64,000 nt of DNA from Lichenicoccus roseus. GTDB taxonomy: Bacteria; Pseudomonadota; Alphaproteobacteria; Acetobacterales; Acetobacteraceae. Shown in pieces: positions 33,863 through 41,808 of the stretch (position 1 is the first letter of the stretch; every line of letters starts with the position of its first letter). Both the position numbers and the translations under genes were made by a program. The stretch spans positions 744,001-808,000 of the forward strand of contig NZ_VCDI01000002.1 in the NCBI RefSeq assembly GCF_005844085.1, written 5' to 3'. The notes under the pieces were generated by a model. That model did no database searches and was not told the origin of the DNA. It saw only the letters and a program-made list of their open reading frames with translations.

Positions 33863-35099
33863 CCGGGGCCGTTTCCGGGTCGTCGATGGTCCAGTCGGCG
33901 GCCTTGCCCATGGTGGTGGACGGAAGCACCGGCCCGAACCGCCACGCACGTGGCTGATCGGCGGACGACAGGGTTGCCGCCAGCGCCTCCAGGGCATCGC
34001 GCAGGGCTGCGAGGTCGGTGACATGCGCCGCCGGCACGACGAAGGCCTTCAGGCGGCGGCCCTCGACCTCGTTCATCAACCGGACCGTGGCCGCAGCCAC
34101 GTCGGGATGCCGGCACAGCAGGTCGCGCACGCGATCAGGCCAGACATTGACGCCGCCGACCTGCACCGCGCCGTCGTGCCTGGCACGGACGCGATAGGCG
34201 CGCGGGCCACACCAGTCGACGCGGTCAGGCATGGCGGTGGCGGTGTCCGATCCGGGGCGGCCCAGGCGATCGTCGGACAGCCGGCGCCAGTGCGCGAACA
34301 GGCTGTACGGCGCCGCCGGATCGTCGCGCCAGCCGAGGCCGGCGGTCTCCGACGCGCCATGGATCTCCAGCAGCCGGTGCAGCCCGGCCGCGGTCAGTGC
34401 CCGGGCGGTCCCGGCGGGGCAGGGTGCGGTCGAGGTCACGCCGGTCACGCGGGGTGGCCAGCCCGCTGGCGCGCCGCGGGCGATTGCGCTCCAGAGTTCG
34501 GGATAGGCGACGATCAGGTCACCGGGACGGCAGCAGGCGGCAACGGCACCCGGCGAGAGCGGCCGGATGTCCAGTACCGGCACGTCGAGGCGGGACGGCA
34601 GCAGGACGGTGAACAGGAAGCCGTAGATGTGGTGGGCCGGCACCGCCGACAGGATGCGGGCGATGCGGGTCCCCGGTGTCGCCCCGAGAAGGGCGGCATG
34701 CTCGTCGCTCTCCGCCTCGAGGTCGGCCAGGGCGTGGGTGCAGGAGCGTGGCGCACCGGTGCTGCCGGAGGTGCTGAAGCTCAGTCGCGCGTGGACGCGG
34801 TCCAACGCGGCGCGGGCTGCGTCGCACCAGGCCCCGAACCCGGGCGCCGACTGCATGCTGTCGACCAGGCCGCTCTCGTGCATGTGCAGCAGGGCGGACA
34901 CCGCGGCTGCGAGCGCGATGCGGTCCAGGCTGTCGAAGCCGAGCGTTTCCATGGCGGTCTCGCGCGGCCAGGGACCGGGCGGCAGCCGCAGCGAGACCCT
35001 GAGCCGCCTTCCCTCGGCGGCGATCAGGTCGCAGAGCACCCTGGCGAGCGCATCGTCGCTCTGCCACCAGCCGGAACGCGGTTGCAATCCGGCTGACAT
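33843..35099 (-). CDS. pcl: 4-coumarate:CoA ligase of the PYP-activation family
   Basis: This 418-residue AMP-forming ligase would activate p-coumaric acid so that it can be attached to the PYP cysteine. Motifs are the phosphate loop SFSTSGSTGAPRSCTH (107-122), IHGASETAG (246-254), VGGVNVWP (314-321) and the catalytic-lysine region TTMGKADW-like near 395-403. It is shorter than plant 4CL (about 550) and fits the compact family found beside pyp. Residues about 10-85 look like an acyl-carrier domain, with LGFDSLDRI (53-61). Its 3' end overlaps that of pyp; upstream, 5 bp separate it from a transglutaminase-like gene. Confidence 0.9.
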   Translation of the reverse strand: MSAGLQPRSGWWQSDDALARVLCDLIAAEGRRLRVSLRLPPGPWPRETAMETLGFDSLDRIALAAAVSALLHMHESGLVDSMQSAPGFGAWCDAARAALDRVHARLSFSTSGSTGAPRSCTHALADLEAESDEHAALLGATPGTRIARILSAVPAHHIYGFLFTVLLPSRLDVPVLDIRPLSPGAVAACCRPGDLIVAYPELWSAIARGAPAGWPPRVTGVTSTAPCPAGTARALTAAGLHRLLEIHGASETAGLGWRDDPAAPYSLFAHWRRLSDDRLGRPGSDTATAMPDRVDWCGPRAYRVRARHDGAVQVGGVNVWPDRVRDLLCRHPDVAAATVRLMNEVEGRRLKAFVVPAAHVTDLAALRDALEALAATLSSADQPRAWRFGPVLPSTTMGKAADWTIDDPETAPVRSPSG

Positions 35100-35104
35100 C
35101 GGGG

Positions 35105-35959
35105 TCAGGCGCCGGCGGTCCCACTGATCGGGGCGTCGGCACCCGCGACATCGCCGGTCTGCTCGTAGGTGATCACCTCGAAGCCCGCGAGCCAGGCGCT
35201 GCCGAACGCCGTCGAGATGGCGACGTCGGTGGCGTCGCGGCCGCGCGCCATCAGCAGGCGGCCGATTCGTGGCTTGTTGTGGCGCGCGTCGCAGGTGATC
35301 CAGCGTCCGCCGAGATAGACGTCGAACCAGGCGGAGAAATCCATCGGGTTCTCGTCCAGCGGCACGCCGATGTCTCCCAGGTAGCCGGTGCAGTAGCGCG
35401 CCGGGATGTTCATGCAGCGGCACAGGGTGACGGCGAGATGGGCGTAGTCGCGGCACACGCCCTGGCGCTCCATGAACGCCTCGTGCGCGGTGCGGGTGGA
35501 GCGGGCGTACTCGTAGCCGAAGGTGATGCGCTCGTGGGTGTAGTCGAGGATCGCCTTGACGCGGGCCCAGCCGGGCGCGATCTGGCCGAACAGCGACCAG
35601 GCGGTGTCGGAGAGCCGGTCGGTCTCGCAGTAGCGGCTGCCGAGCAGGTAGACCAGCACATCGGATGGCAGCTCCTCGACCGCCACCTGCTGCGCTTCGG
35701 GCGCGGTCGGGTCGGGCTCGCCGCTATCGTAGATGGTGAACTGGTTGGTGATGCGGAGCAGGCCCGGCGGCGCCACCACCCGCGTGCAGATGTTGCCGAA
35801 ACCGTCGGTGTAGTCGGTTGCCGGCACCGGCGGGTCGAACATCAGGCTGTGCGGCGTGCGCAGGTCGGCATGGCGGCTCGGATGCAGGTTGAGCATGAGC
35901 AGCAGGGGCGTCGGAACCGGTGCGTTGAAGGCAATGTCGAATCCGGCGCGGATGAGCAT
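35105..35959 (-). CDS. Transglutaminase-like protein
   Basis: This 284-residue protein belongs to the transglutaminase/cysteine-peptidase fold. The nucleophile region is RQGVCRDYAHLAVTLCRCMN (Cys about residue 168) and the second conserved block is MDFSAWFDVYL, followed by CDARHNKPRIGRLLMARGRDATDVA. The position usually held by the catalytic histidine (H-A-W) is serine here; related proteins I recall also vary at that site, so activity is uncertain. It lies between another transglutaminase-like gene (18 bp) and pcl (5 bp), all on one strand. Confidence 0.87.
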   Translation of the reverse strand: MLIRAGFDIAFNAPVPTPLLLMLNLHPSRHADLRTPHSLMFDPPVPATDYTDGFGNICTRVVAPPGLLRITNQFTIYDSGEPDPTAPEAQQVAVEELPSDVLVYLLGSRYCETDRLSDTAWSLFGQIAPGWARVKAILDYTHERITFGYEYARSTRTAHEAFMERQGVCRDYAHLAVTLCRCMNIPARYCTGYLGDIGVPLDENPMDFSAWFDVYLGGRWITCDARHNKPRIGRLLMARGRDATDVAISTAFGSAWLAGFEVITYEQTGDVAGADAPISGTAGA

Positions 35960-35977
35960 GGGTCGTTCTCGCTTCTT

Positions 35978-36991
35978 TCAGAAAGGTGCGGCGTAGCTGT
36001 TGTCCCGGCGGCGATCGAGCGGATCGCGGCCGGCGGTGGCGAGCATCGGCGCAGAGCCGTCGCGGTCGCGCAACTGCACCACCGTGCCGTCCTGGCTGCC
36101 GCCGTCTTCGCGTCCGGGGTCCACCCGGCCGACATGGACCGAGACCGTCATCCCGAGGCTGTCGGCAGGAAACCCGGTCCAGGTCCCGGCGAGCGGCACC
36201 GCCTGCCGCGGCTCGCGCACGCTGGCCACTCGGATCAGGTCGCGCGATCCGACGATGCCGTTGGTCGGGTCGAAATCGACCCAGCCGCACCCCGGAACGA
36301 ACACCTCGACCCAGGCGTGGGTGGCACCGCCGCCCTGGTTCACGCGGCCTTCGGACGCCGGCGAATAGATGTAGCCGGTGACGAAGCGCGAGGCCATGCC
36401 CAGCGCCCGCACCGCCTCCATCATCAGCACCGCGTAGTCGCGGCAGGTGCCGGCCTGCAGGGCGAGCGTGCGGGCGGGGTCCTGCACGCCCTCCTCGTAG
36501 CGGGCGCAGTAGGTGAAGTCGTGCTTGATCGCGCGCGTCATCGCCATCAGCACGTCGAGCGTGGCGCCGGTGCGGCTTTCCGGCAGCAGGCTGCGTGCCC
36601 AGGCGTCGACCCGGTGCTCGGGATCGGGATAGTGCCGCTCCATCACCCGGGCGAGGTCGATCATGTCGTCGAGGTCGTAGGTGAATGGCCAGTGGCGGGC
36701 GTAGGGGGCGACCTGCGCGGGGTCCAGCAGGGTCTCGGCATGATCCACCACCAGCCGGTTCTCGACGCGCAGCTCGCGTCCCCGGCGGTTGAAGCCGGCA
36801 AGGGTGATGACGTTGCCGAACGCGTCCGGCACCGAGCGCAGCAGCGACGGTTCCGGCGAGATCTCGACGTGCCAGGACACCAGCCGCTGGTCGACGCAGT
36901 CGCGCGGCCGGAACATCATCCGGTGCTCGCCAAAGCCAACCGGTCGGCGGTATCGGTAGGTCGTGACATGCTGGACAGACAGAACCGGCAT
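35978..36991 (-). CDS. Transglutaminase-like protein with intact catalytic triad
   Basis: This 337-residue protein starts with the family's N-terminal beta domain (HVTTYRYRRPVGFGEHRMMF) and carries the transglutaminase core: Cys in QAGTCRDYAVLMMEAVR, His in GATHAWVEVFV and Asp in VDFDPTNG. Unlike its downstream neighbour, all three catalytic residues are present. It is probably a cytosolic cysteine peptidase or amidase; no signal peptide is visible. It heads a three-gene run with the second transglutaminase and pcl, and diverges from the N-formylglutamate amidohydrolase gene across 183 bp that must hold both promoters. Confidence 0.9.
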   Translation of the reverse strand: MPVLSVQHVTTYRYRRPVGFGEHRMMFRPRDCVDQRLVSWHVEISPEPSLLRSVPDAFGNVITLAGFNRRGRELRVENRLVVDHAETLLDPAQVAPYARHWPFTYDLDDMIDLARVMERHYPDPEHRVDAWARSLLPESRTGATLDVLMAMTRAIKHDFTYCARYEEGVQDPARTLALQAGTCRDYAVLMMEAVRALGMASRFVTGYIYSPASEGRVNQGGGATHAWVEVFVPGCGWVDFDPTNGIVGSRDLIRVASVREPRQAVPLAGTWTGFPADSLGMTVSVHVGRVDPGREDGGSQDGTVVQLRDRDGSAPMLATAGRDPLDRRRDNSYAAPF

Positions 36992-37174
36992 GAAGATCCT
37001 TCTCCCGGGGGACGGCCTTGGCCAGGGTCCCGGCGTATGACCTGGATGAGCGAGTGGCTTGAACGAAAGAGCGGCCGGAGCAAGCGGGTGGCCTGGCGGA
37101 AGCCGGGTCTTCTGCGCGGGGCCGTCCTTTTGGCGGCATTGCAGGAACCGGCGACATGATCGGATGCGACCAGG

Positions 37175-38035
37175 GTGAGTGATAAGAACACGGTGCAAGA
37201 TCACGGCCAAACCAAATCGGCCCACCCTGCCGGACAGTACCTGCTGCAGGCGGACGATCCGCCGCCGGTCACGGTGCTGCGCGAAAACTCGCCATCGCCG
37301 TTCGTGCTGGCCTCCGACCATGCCGGCCGGGCGATCCCCGGCCGACTCGGCGATCTCGGTGTCGGCATCGCCGATCTCGGCCGGCATATCGCCTGGGATA
37401 TCGGCATCGCCGGCACCGGCCTGCGCCTGAGCGAGGCGCTCGAGGCGCCACTGGTCGCGCAGTCCTACTCACGCCTGGTGATCGACTGCAACCGGCGGCC
37501 GGGCCATCCTTCCTCGATCCCGCAGGCGAGCGACGGGACCGCGATCCCGGCAAACCGCGACATGCCGGCCTTGCAACGCGGTGCGCGCGAGGCCGAGATC
37601 TTCGCGCCTTATCACGCGTGCCTCGCCGGCCTGCTCGAACGCCGCCTGATGCTCGGGTTGCCCACCGTGCTGGTGGCGCTGCACAGCTTCACGCCACAGC
37701 TCGGCCGGCCGGATCGCCCGGCGCCGGGGGGCACCGCGCCGCGTCCGTGGCATGTCGGCCTGCTGCACAACCACGATCCGCGCTTCGCCCTGATCCTGCG
37801 CGACCTGCTGCGCGACGAGGGCGACCTGGTGGTCGGCGACAACGAGCCCTACCAGCTGTCGGACGAGGACGACTACACGGTGCCGGTGCACGGCGAGCGG
37901 CGCGGCCTGCCGCAGGTCGAGATCGAGATACGCCAGGACCTGATCGGCGACGCGGCGGGCGAGGCGGCCTGGGCGGCCCGGTTCGCGCGCCTGCTGCCGC
38001 TGGCCTGGGCGCGCTACCGGCAGGACAATCCGTGA
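37175..38035 (+). CDS. N-formylglutamate amidohydrolase family protein
   Basis: A 286-residue zinc amidohydrolase of the FGase family. Typical blocks are FVLASDHAGRAIP (about residues 43-55), DIGIAGTGLRLSEAL, YSRLVIDCNR, VALHSFTP and LPQVEIEIRQDLI. FGases hydrolyse N-formylglutamate in histidine degradation, but no hut genes are present and many paralogues act on unknown substrates. The start is a GTG at 37175. Confidence 0.88.
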   Translation: MSDKNTVQDHGQTKSAHPAGQYLLQADDPPPVTVLRENSPSPFVLASDHAGRAIPGRLGDLGVGIADLGRHIAWDIGIAGTGLRLSEALEAPLVAQSYSRLVIDCNRRPGHPSSIPQASDGTAIPANRDMPALQRGAREAEIFAPYHACLAGLLERRLMLGLPTVLVALHSFTPQLGRPDRPAPGGTAPRPWHVGLLHNHDPRFALILRDLLRDEGDLVVGDNEPYQLSDEDDYTVPVHGERRGLPQVEIEIRQDLIGDAAGEAAWAARFARLLPLAWARYRQDNP

Positions 38036-38045
38036 GTGCGGGTCG

Positions 38046-38912
38046 ATGATCACCGGCGCGGCACGCCTCGCCGGCGTGGTCGGGTTCCCGGTCGCGCAGT
38101 CCCGCTCGCCGCTGCTGCATAATTTCTGGCTCGCCCGGCATGGTCTCGACGGCGCCTACCTGCCGCTGGCGGTGCCGCCCGATCGGCTGGAGACCGCCAT
38201 ACGCGGCCTGCAGGCGGCGGGCTTTGCCGGCCTCAACGTCACCGTGCCGCACAAGCAGGCGGTGGCAGCGCTGTGCGACGGGCTGGACGCGGCGGCGACA
38301 CTTACCGGCAGCGTCAACACGCTGGTGTTCGGCGCCGATGGGCGCTGTCTCGGGAGCAGCACCGATGGTGCCGGCTTCCTCGCCAGTCTGCAGGCCGCCG
38401 GGATCGACCTCGCGATGGCGGCCGCGACCGGTCCGGCGCTGCTGCTCGGCGCCGGCGGCGCGGCACTGGCGATCGCCGCTGCCCTGCTCGGGCGCGGTAT
38501 GCCGGTGCTGGTGGCAAACCGCACCCGGGCACGCAGCGACGCGCTCGCCGCCCGTCTGCCGGCACCGGCGGGCCGCGTCGCGGTGATCGACTGGGAGAGC
38601 TGGCCGGACCGGCTCGGCGAGGCTGGCCTGCTGGTCAACACCACCTCGCTGGGCATGGCGGGCCAACCCGCGCTGCCCGCCGACCTGTCGCGCGCGAGCG
38701 ACCGTCTGGTGGTGGCAGACATCGTCTACGTGCCGGCCGAGACGGCGCTGCTGGCGGCAGCGCGCGCACGCGGCCTGGCGGCCGTCGGCGGCCTGGGGAT
38801 GCTGCTGCACCAGGCAGTGCCCGGCTTCTCGGCCTGGTTCGGCACGACGCCGGTTGTCGATGACGAGGTGACGGCCCTGCTTGCGGAGAGTGTCGGGAGA
38901 CCGGCTGGTTGA
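38046..38912 (+). CDS. aroE: Shikimate 5-dehydrogenase
   Basis: This 288-residue enzyme reduces 3-dehydroshikimate to shikimate with NADPH. SRSPLLHNFWL near the N terminus binds shikimate, NVTVPHKQ holds the catalytic lysine (about residue 72), SSTDGAGFL supplies the catalytic aspartate, and GAGGAALAIAAAL is the NADP-binding loop. It overlaps coaE by 4 bp; aroE-coaE-dnaQ is the standard alphaproteobacterial arrangement. Confidence 0.95.
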   Translation: MITGAARLAGVVGFPVAQSRSPLLHNFWLARHGLDGAYLPLAVPPDRLETAIRGLQAAGFAGLNVTVPHKQAVAALCDGLDAAATLTGSVNTLVFGADGRCLGSSTDGAGFLASLQAAGIDLAMAAATGPALLLGAGGAALAIAAALLGRGMPVLVANRTRARSDALAARLPAPAGRVAVIDWESWPDRLGEAGLLVNTTSLGMAGQPALPADLSRASDRLVVADIVYVPAETALLAAARARGLAAVGGLGMLLHQAVPGFSAWFGTTPVVDDEVTALLAESVGRPAG

Positions 38913-39535
38913 AGGTGATCGGCCTGACCGGCGGCATCGGCATGGGCAAGTCGACTGCGGCAAAGGCGCTCCGCCGGGCCGGGCTGCCGGTGTTCGACGC
39001 CGACCGCGAGGTGCACCGGCTGCAGGCGCCGGGCGGCGCCGCGGTGCCGGCGATCGCGGCCCTGGTGCCGGCTTCGGTGAAGGACGGCCGCATCGACCGT
39101 GCCGTGCTGCGCGCCGCCGTCATCGCCGATCCCTCGCTGTTCAAGGCGCTCGAGCAGATCATGCACCCGATGGTGCGGGCGGCGCAGCGGCGCTTCCTGG
39201 CCCGCGCCCGCTCGCAGGCCCGGGCCGGCGGCGCACGGTTCGCGGTGCTGGACATCCCGCTGCTGTTCGAGCGTGGCGGCTGGCGCGGCTGCGATGTGGT
39301 CGTGGTGGTGTCGGCGCCGGCGGCGACGCAGATCCGCCGCATCAGCAACCGCCGCGGCATGAGCGAGAGCGAGGCGCGCTCGCTGATCGCCCGGCAGATG
39401 CCGGATGCCGAGAAGCGCCGGCGTGCCGACGTGGTGATACGGACCGGCTTGTCGCGCTGGCACAGCCTGCGGCAGATCAGGCGCATGCTGGCGCGGCTCA
39501 GGCGCGAGTCGGGTGCAACGCAGGGGGCGACATGA
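38909..39535 (+). CDS. coaE: Dephospho-CoA kinase
   Basis: This 208-residue kinase carries out the last step of coenzyme A synthesis, phosphorylating dephospho-CoA. It has the P-loop GGIGMGKST at residues 8-16, FDADREVHRL, and LDIPLLFERGGW in the lid region. The start is a TTG at 38909 in TTGA overlap with the aroE stop; a GTG two codons later is the alternative. The C terminus overlaps dnaQ by 4 bp. Confidence 0.94.
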   Translation: MKVIGLTGGIGMGKSTAAKALRRAGLPVFDADREVHRLQAPGGAAVPAIAALVPASVKDGRIDRAVLRAAVIADPSLFKALEQIMHPMVRAAQRRFLARARSQARAGGARFAVLDIPLLFERGGWRGCDVVVVVSAPAATQIRRISNRRGMSESEARSLIARQMPDAEKRRRADVVIRTGLSRWHSLRQIRRMLARLRRESGATQGAT

Positions 39536-40233
39536 GGCGGGCGGTGCTGTTCGATACCGAGACCACGGGTCTGGATCCCCGCACCGGCGACCGCGTCATC
39601 GAGATCGCGGCCGTCGAGCTGATCGACGACCTGCCGACCGGGCGGCACTACCACGTGCTGCTCGACCCGGAGCGCGACGTCCCGGAGGAGGCCTCGCGCG
39701 TGCACGGCTATACCCGTGCCCATCTGGTCGGACAGCCGAAGTTCGCCGCCGTGGTCGACGAATTCCTGGCCTTCGTCGGCGAGGATCCACTGGTCGCACA
39801 CAACGCGCCGTTCGATTTCGGCTTCCTCGACGCCGAGATGGCGCGGCTCGAGCTGCCGCCGCTCGAGCGGGCGCGCATGGTGGATACGCTGGAGCTGGCG
39901 CGTGAGCGGTTCCCCGGCCTGCCGAACAGCCTCGACAGCCTGTGCCGCCGCTACGGGATCGACCTGTCCGAGCGCACCACCCACAATGCCCTGCTCGATT
40001 GCCGGCTGCTGGCGCAGGTCTATCTCGAGCTTATGGGTGGCCGGCAGCGCGGCCTGGCGCTGGCCATCGAGGAGGGTGGCGGCCTTGCTTCGGTGACCTA
40101 CCAGCCGGTGGCAGGGCGTCGCCCACGGCTGCTGGTAGCCGACGCCCAGGCGGCTCAGGCGCATGCCGCCTTCGTGGCGACGCTGAAGGACGCGCTATGG
40201 CTGCGCGCCGAGCCGATCCACGCTCCGGCCTGA
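39532..40233 (+). CDS. dnaQ: DNA polymerase III epsilon subunit (proofreading exonuclease)
   Basis: This 233-residue DEDDh 3'-5' exonuclease proofreads replication. The three exonuclease motifs are FDTETTGLDP (ExoI, residues 7-16), VAHNAPFDFGFLDAEM (ExoII, near 87-102) and THNALLDCRLLAQVY (ExoIII, His and Asp, near 146-160). The C-terminal tail, needed in E. coli to bind the polymerase subunit, is of ordinary length. The ATG overlaps the coaE stop. Confidence 0.95.
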   Translation: MRRAVLFDTETTGLDPRTGDRVIEIAAVELIDDLPTGRHYHVLLDPERDVPEEASRVHGYTRAHLVGQPKFAAVVDEFLAFVGEDPLVAHNAPFDFGFLDAEMARLELPPLERARMVDTLELARERFPGLPNSLDSLCRRYGIDLSERTTHNALLDCRLLAQVYLELMGGRQRGLALAIEEGGGLASVTYQPVAGRRPRLLVADAQAAQAHAAFVATLKDALWLRAEPIHAPA

Positions 40234-40249
40234 TCCGGGCTACCGCCCG

Positions 40250-40762
40250 ATGGTATTCCCGTTCACCGCCATGGTCGCCAACCAGTCGGTCGACGACGTC
40301 GCGCATATCATCCAGGTCGCGCTGACGCCGGTCTTCATGCTGTCGGGCATCGGCACCTTGCTGAACCTGTTCAACACCCGGCTGGCCCGCGTCTCGGATC
40401 ATCTGGAAGCCATCGCCGAACACCAGGACGGCCTGCGGGCCGGGCCCGATCCGGCGGATGCCGCGGCGCCGGCGATGCTGCTCCGGCACTCGCGCCGGCT
40501 GCACCAGCGGGTGGTGATGCTCGACATGTCGATCGGCCTTGGCGCGGTAGGCGGCGCGGCTACGTGCGGAGCGGCGCTTGTGCTGTTCCTTGGCAGCCTG
40601 CGCAATGCCGGGGCGGGCTCCTGGCTGGTGCTGTTGTTCGGCGTGGCCCTGGTCTGCACGATGGGCGCGCTCGCCGCCTTCATCGGCGACAGCCTGCTGG
40701 CATGGCACGGCCTGCGCATGGAAGGGCCGCTGCCCAGGTCCGGATCCGGCCACGCGAAGTAG
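40250..40762 (+). CDS. DUF2721 membrane protein
   Basis: A 170-residue protein with three hydrophobic segments (about 18-40, 95-120 and 125-147) and the DUF2721 hallmark VAHIIQVALTPVFMLSGIGTLLNLFNTRLARVSD in pieces near the N terminus. Its function is unknown. It follows dnaQ by 16 bp in the same direction and could be its last operon member. It occupies the place where secB commonly lies in other Alphaproteobacteria. Confidence 0.88.
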   Translation: MVFPFTAMVANQSVDDVAHIIQVALTPVFMLSGIGTLLNLFNTRLARVSDHLEAIAEHQDGLRAGPDPADAAAPAMLLRHSRRLHQRVVMLDMSIGLGAVGGAATCGAALVLFLGSLRNAGAGSWLVLLFGVALVCTMGALAAFIGDSLLAWHGLRMEGPLPRSGSGHAK

Positions 40763-40788
40763 CGACGGAGGCATATTTCCGCGAGATC

Positions 40789-40814
40789 GTAACCCTGGCC
40801 GCACCGCCACGTAA
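40789..40814 (+). promoter_or_regulatory. Candidate ECF-sigma promoter for the Met-rich peptide/sigma factor operon
   Basis: GTAACC (40789-40794), 15 bp, CGTAA (40810-40814), 46 bp before the peptide start codon. The GTAACC box agrees with the -35 I recall for Caulobacter SigF, an ECF factor that also pairs with NrsF. The element is repeated at 16256-16281. It would make the operon self-activating. Confidence 0.6.
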
Positions 40815-40860
40815 TGTTGAGGTCACTGTAGATGGACCGGGCACCCTCCCGGAGATTGTC

Positions 40861-41178
40861 ATGAAGAAGACTTTGTTGATCGCGTCGGCGATGCTGGCGA
40901 CGGCAGGAGTTGCCGCGGCTCCTGCGCGGGCCCAGAGCAACGCCATGAGCTCGCCCAACTCGATGAGCTCGCCAAACGCAATGCAGCCGTCGCCGAACGC
41001 GCTGCCGGCGGCGCCCGGCTCGAGCGCAAGCACCGCGACGGCCACCATGGCCCCGAACTCCATGGCCCCGAATGCAATGAGCCCGGGAACCATGCCGAAC
41101 GGGACCACCCCGGTCGTCCCGCCGCCCGGCATGGCGCGTGGCGGCATGGCGCCGAACACGATGGCGCCGCACCAATAG
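40861..41178 (+). CDS. Methionine-rich exported peptide (MrpX-like)
   Basis: A 105-residue protein with a signal peptide ending near residue 24 (APARA). The mature part, about 81 residues, contains 10 methionines and no cysteine, in repeats resembling MxPNxM (MSSPNSMSSPNAM, MAPNSMAPNAM). It lies 54 bp upstream of an ECF sigma factor and anti-sigma gene. In Azospira a methionine-rich periplasmic peptide, MrpX, under SigF/NrsF consumes hypochlorite and is recycled by a methionine sulfoxide reductase. Homology in sequence is low-complexity only, so the parallel rests on composition and context. Confidence 0.75.
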   Translation: MKKTLLIASAMLATAGVAAAPARAQSNAMSSPNSMSSPNAMQPSPNALPAAPGSSASTATATMAPNSMAPNAMSPGTMPNGTTPVVPPPGMARGGMAPNTMAPHQ

Positions 41179-41232
41179 CCTCAGGCCCGTCTGCTGCTAT
41201 GCTTCACCGATGAGTGTAGCGGCACGACAGGC

Positions 41233-41808
41233 GTGACTGGCCAGGTCCCGGACGAGCAGGGTCTGGCGGACCGCATGGGTGCGGCACTCGGAGGCGATGC
41301 GGACGCCTACCGCCGCCTGCTGCATGAATGCGTGCCGCTCATCATCGGCGTAGCCCGGTCGCAAGGGGTCGCCCAGAGTCTGATCGATGATGCCGTGCAA
41401 GAGACGCTGCTGACGCTGCACCAGGCCAGGGCGACCTACGATCCGTCCCGTCCGTTCCTGCCCTGGATGCGCGCCATTGCCCGGCACCGGGCGATCGACG
41501 TGCTGCGCCGGAGCGGGCGCGAGCAGTCGCGCGAACTGCACGACCATCCAGCCTATGAGTTGCAGGCGGATCCGGCGCCACCGGCGGTCGCGCTGATCGA
41601 GCGGCGGCAGCAGCGGCAGACCCTGCGGGCGATGATCGACCGCCTGCCTGCCGGCCAGCGCCAGGCGGTCGAGCAACTCGGCCTGGCGGAGCGGTCGCTC
41701 GAGGAGGCGTCACGCATCACCGGCCGCAGCAAGGGGGCGTTGAAGGTCAACTTCCATCGGGCACTGGCGGCCTTGCGGCGCCGTTCGGGGACCGGCCCGG
41801 ATGTCTGA
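41233..41808 (+). CDS. ECF-family RNA polymerase sigma factor (SigF-like)
   Basis: A 191-residue sigma factor with region 2 (ARSQGVAQSLIDDAVQETLL, then FLPWMRAIARHRAIDVLRR; about residues 38-97) and region 4 (LPAGQRQAVEQLGLAERSLEEASRITGRSKGALKVNFHRA in pieces; about 135-178). Starting with GTG at 41233, it overlaps the anti-sigma gene by 8 bp, indicating coupled translation and 1:1 pairing. The NrsF-type partner points to the SigF-like group responding to oxidising or metal stress. Confidence 0.92.
   Translation: MTGQVPDEQGLADRMGAALGGDADAYRRLLHECVPLIIGVARSQGVAQSLIDDAVQETLLTLHQARATYDPSRPFLPWMRAIARHRAIDVLRRSGREQSRELHDHPAYELQADPAPPAVALIERRQQRQTLRAMIDRLPAGQRQAVEQLGLAERSLEEASRITGRSKGALKVNFHRALAALRRRSGTGPDV

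Noticed and set aside
37037-37159. A 40-codon open frame between the transglutaminase and amidohydrolase genes
   Set aside because: No ribosome-binding site, no recognisable pattern, and it fills a divergent promoter region; it is the tail of a longer antisense frame.
29518-38035. Tyrosine ammonia lyase gene near pyp
   Set aside because: I looked for a lyase of about 500 residues with the ASG chromophore motif in this region and elsewhere in the window and found none; coumarate must come from another locus or from outside.
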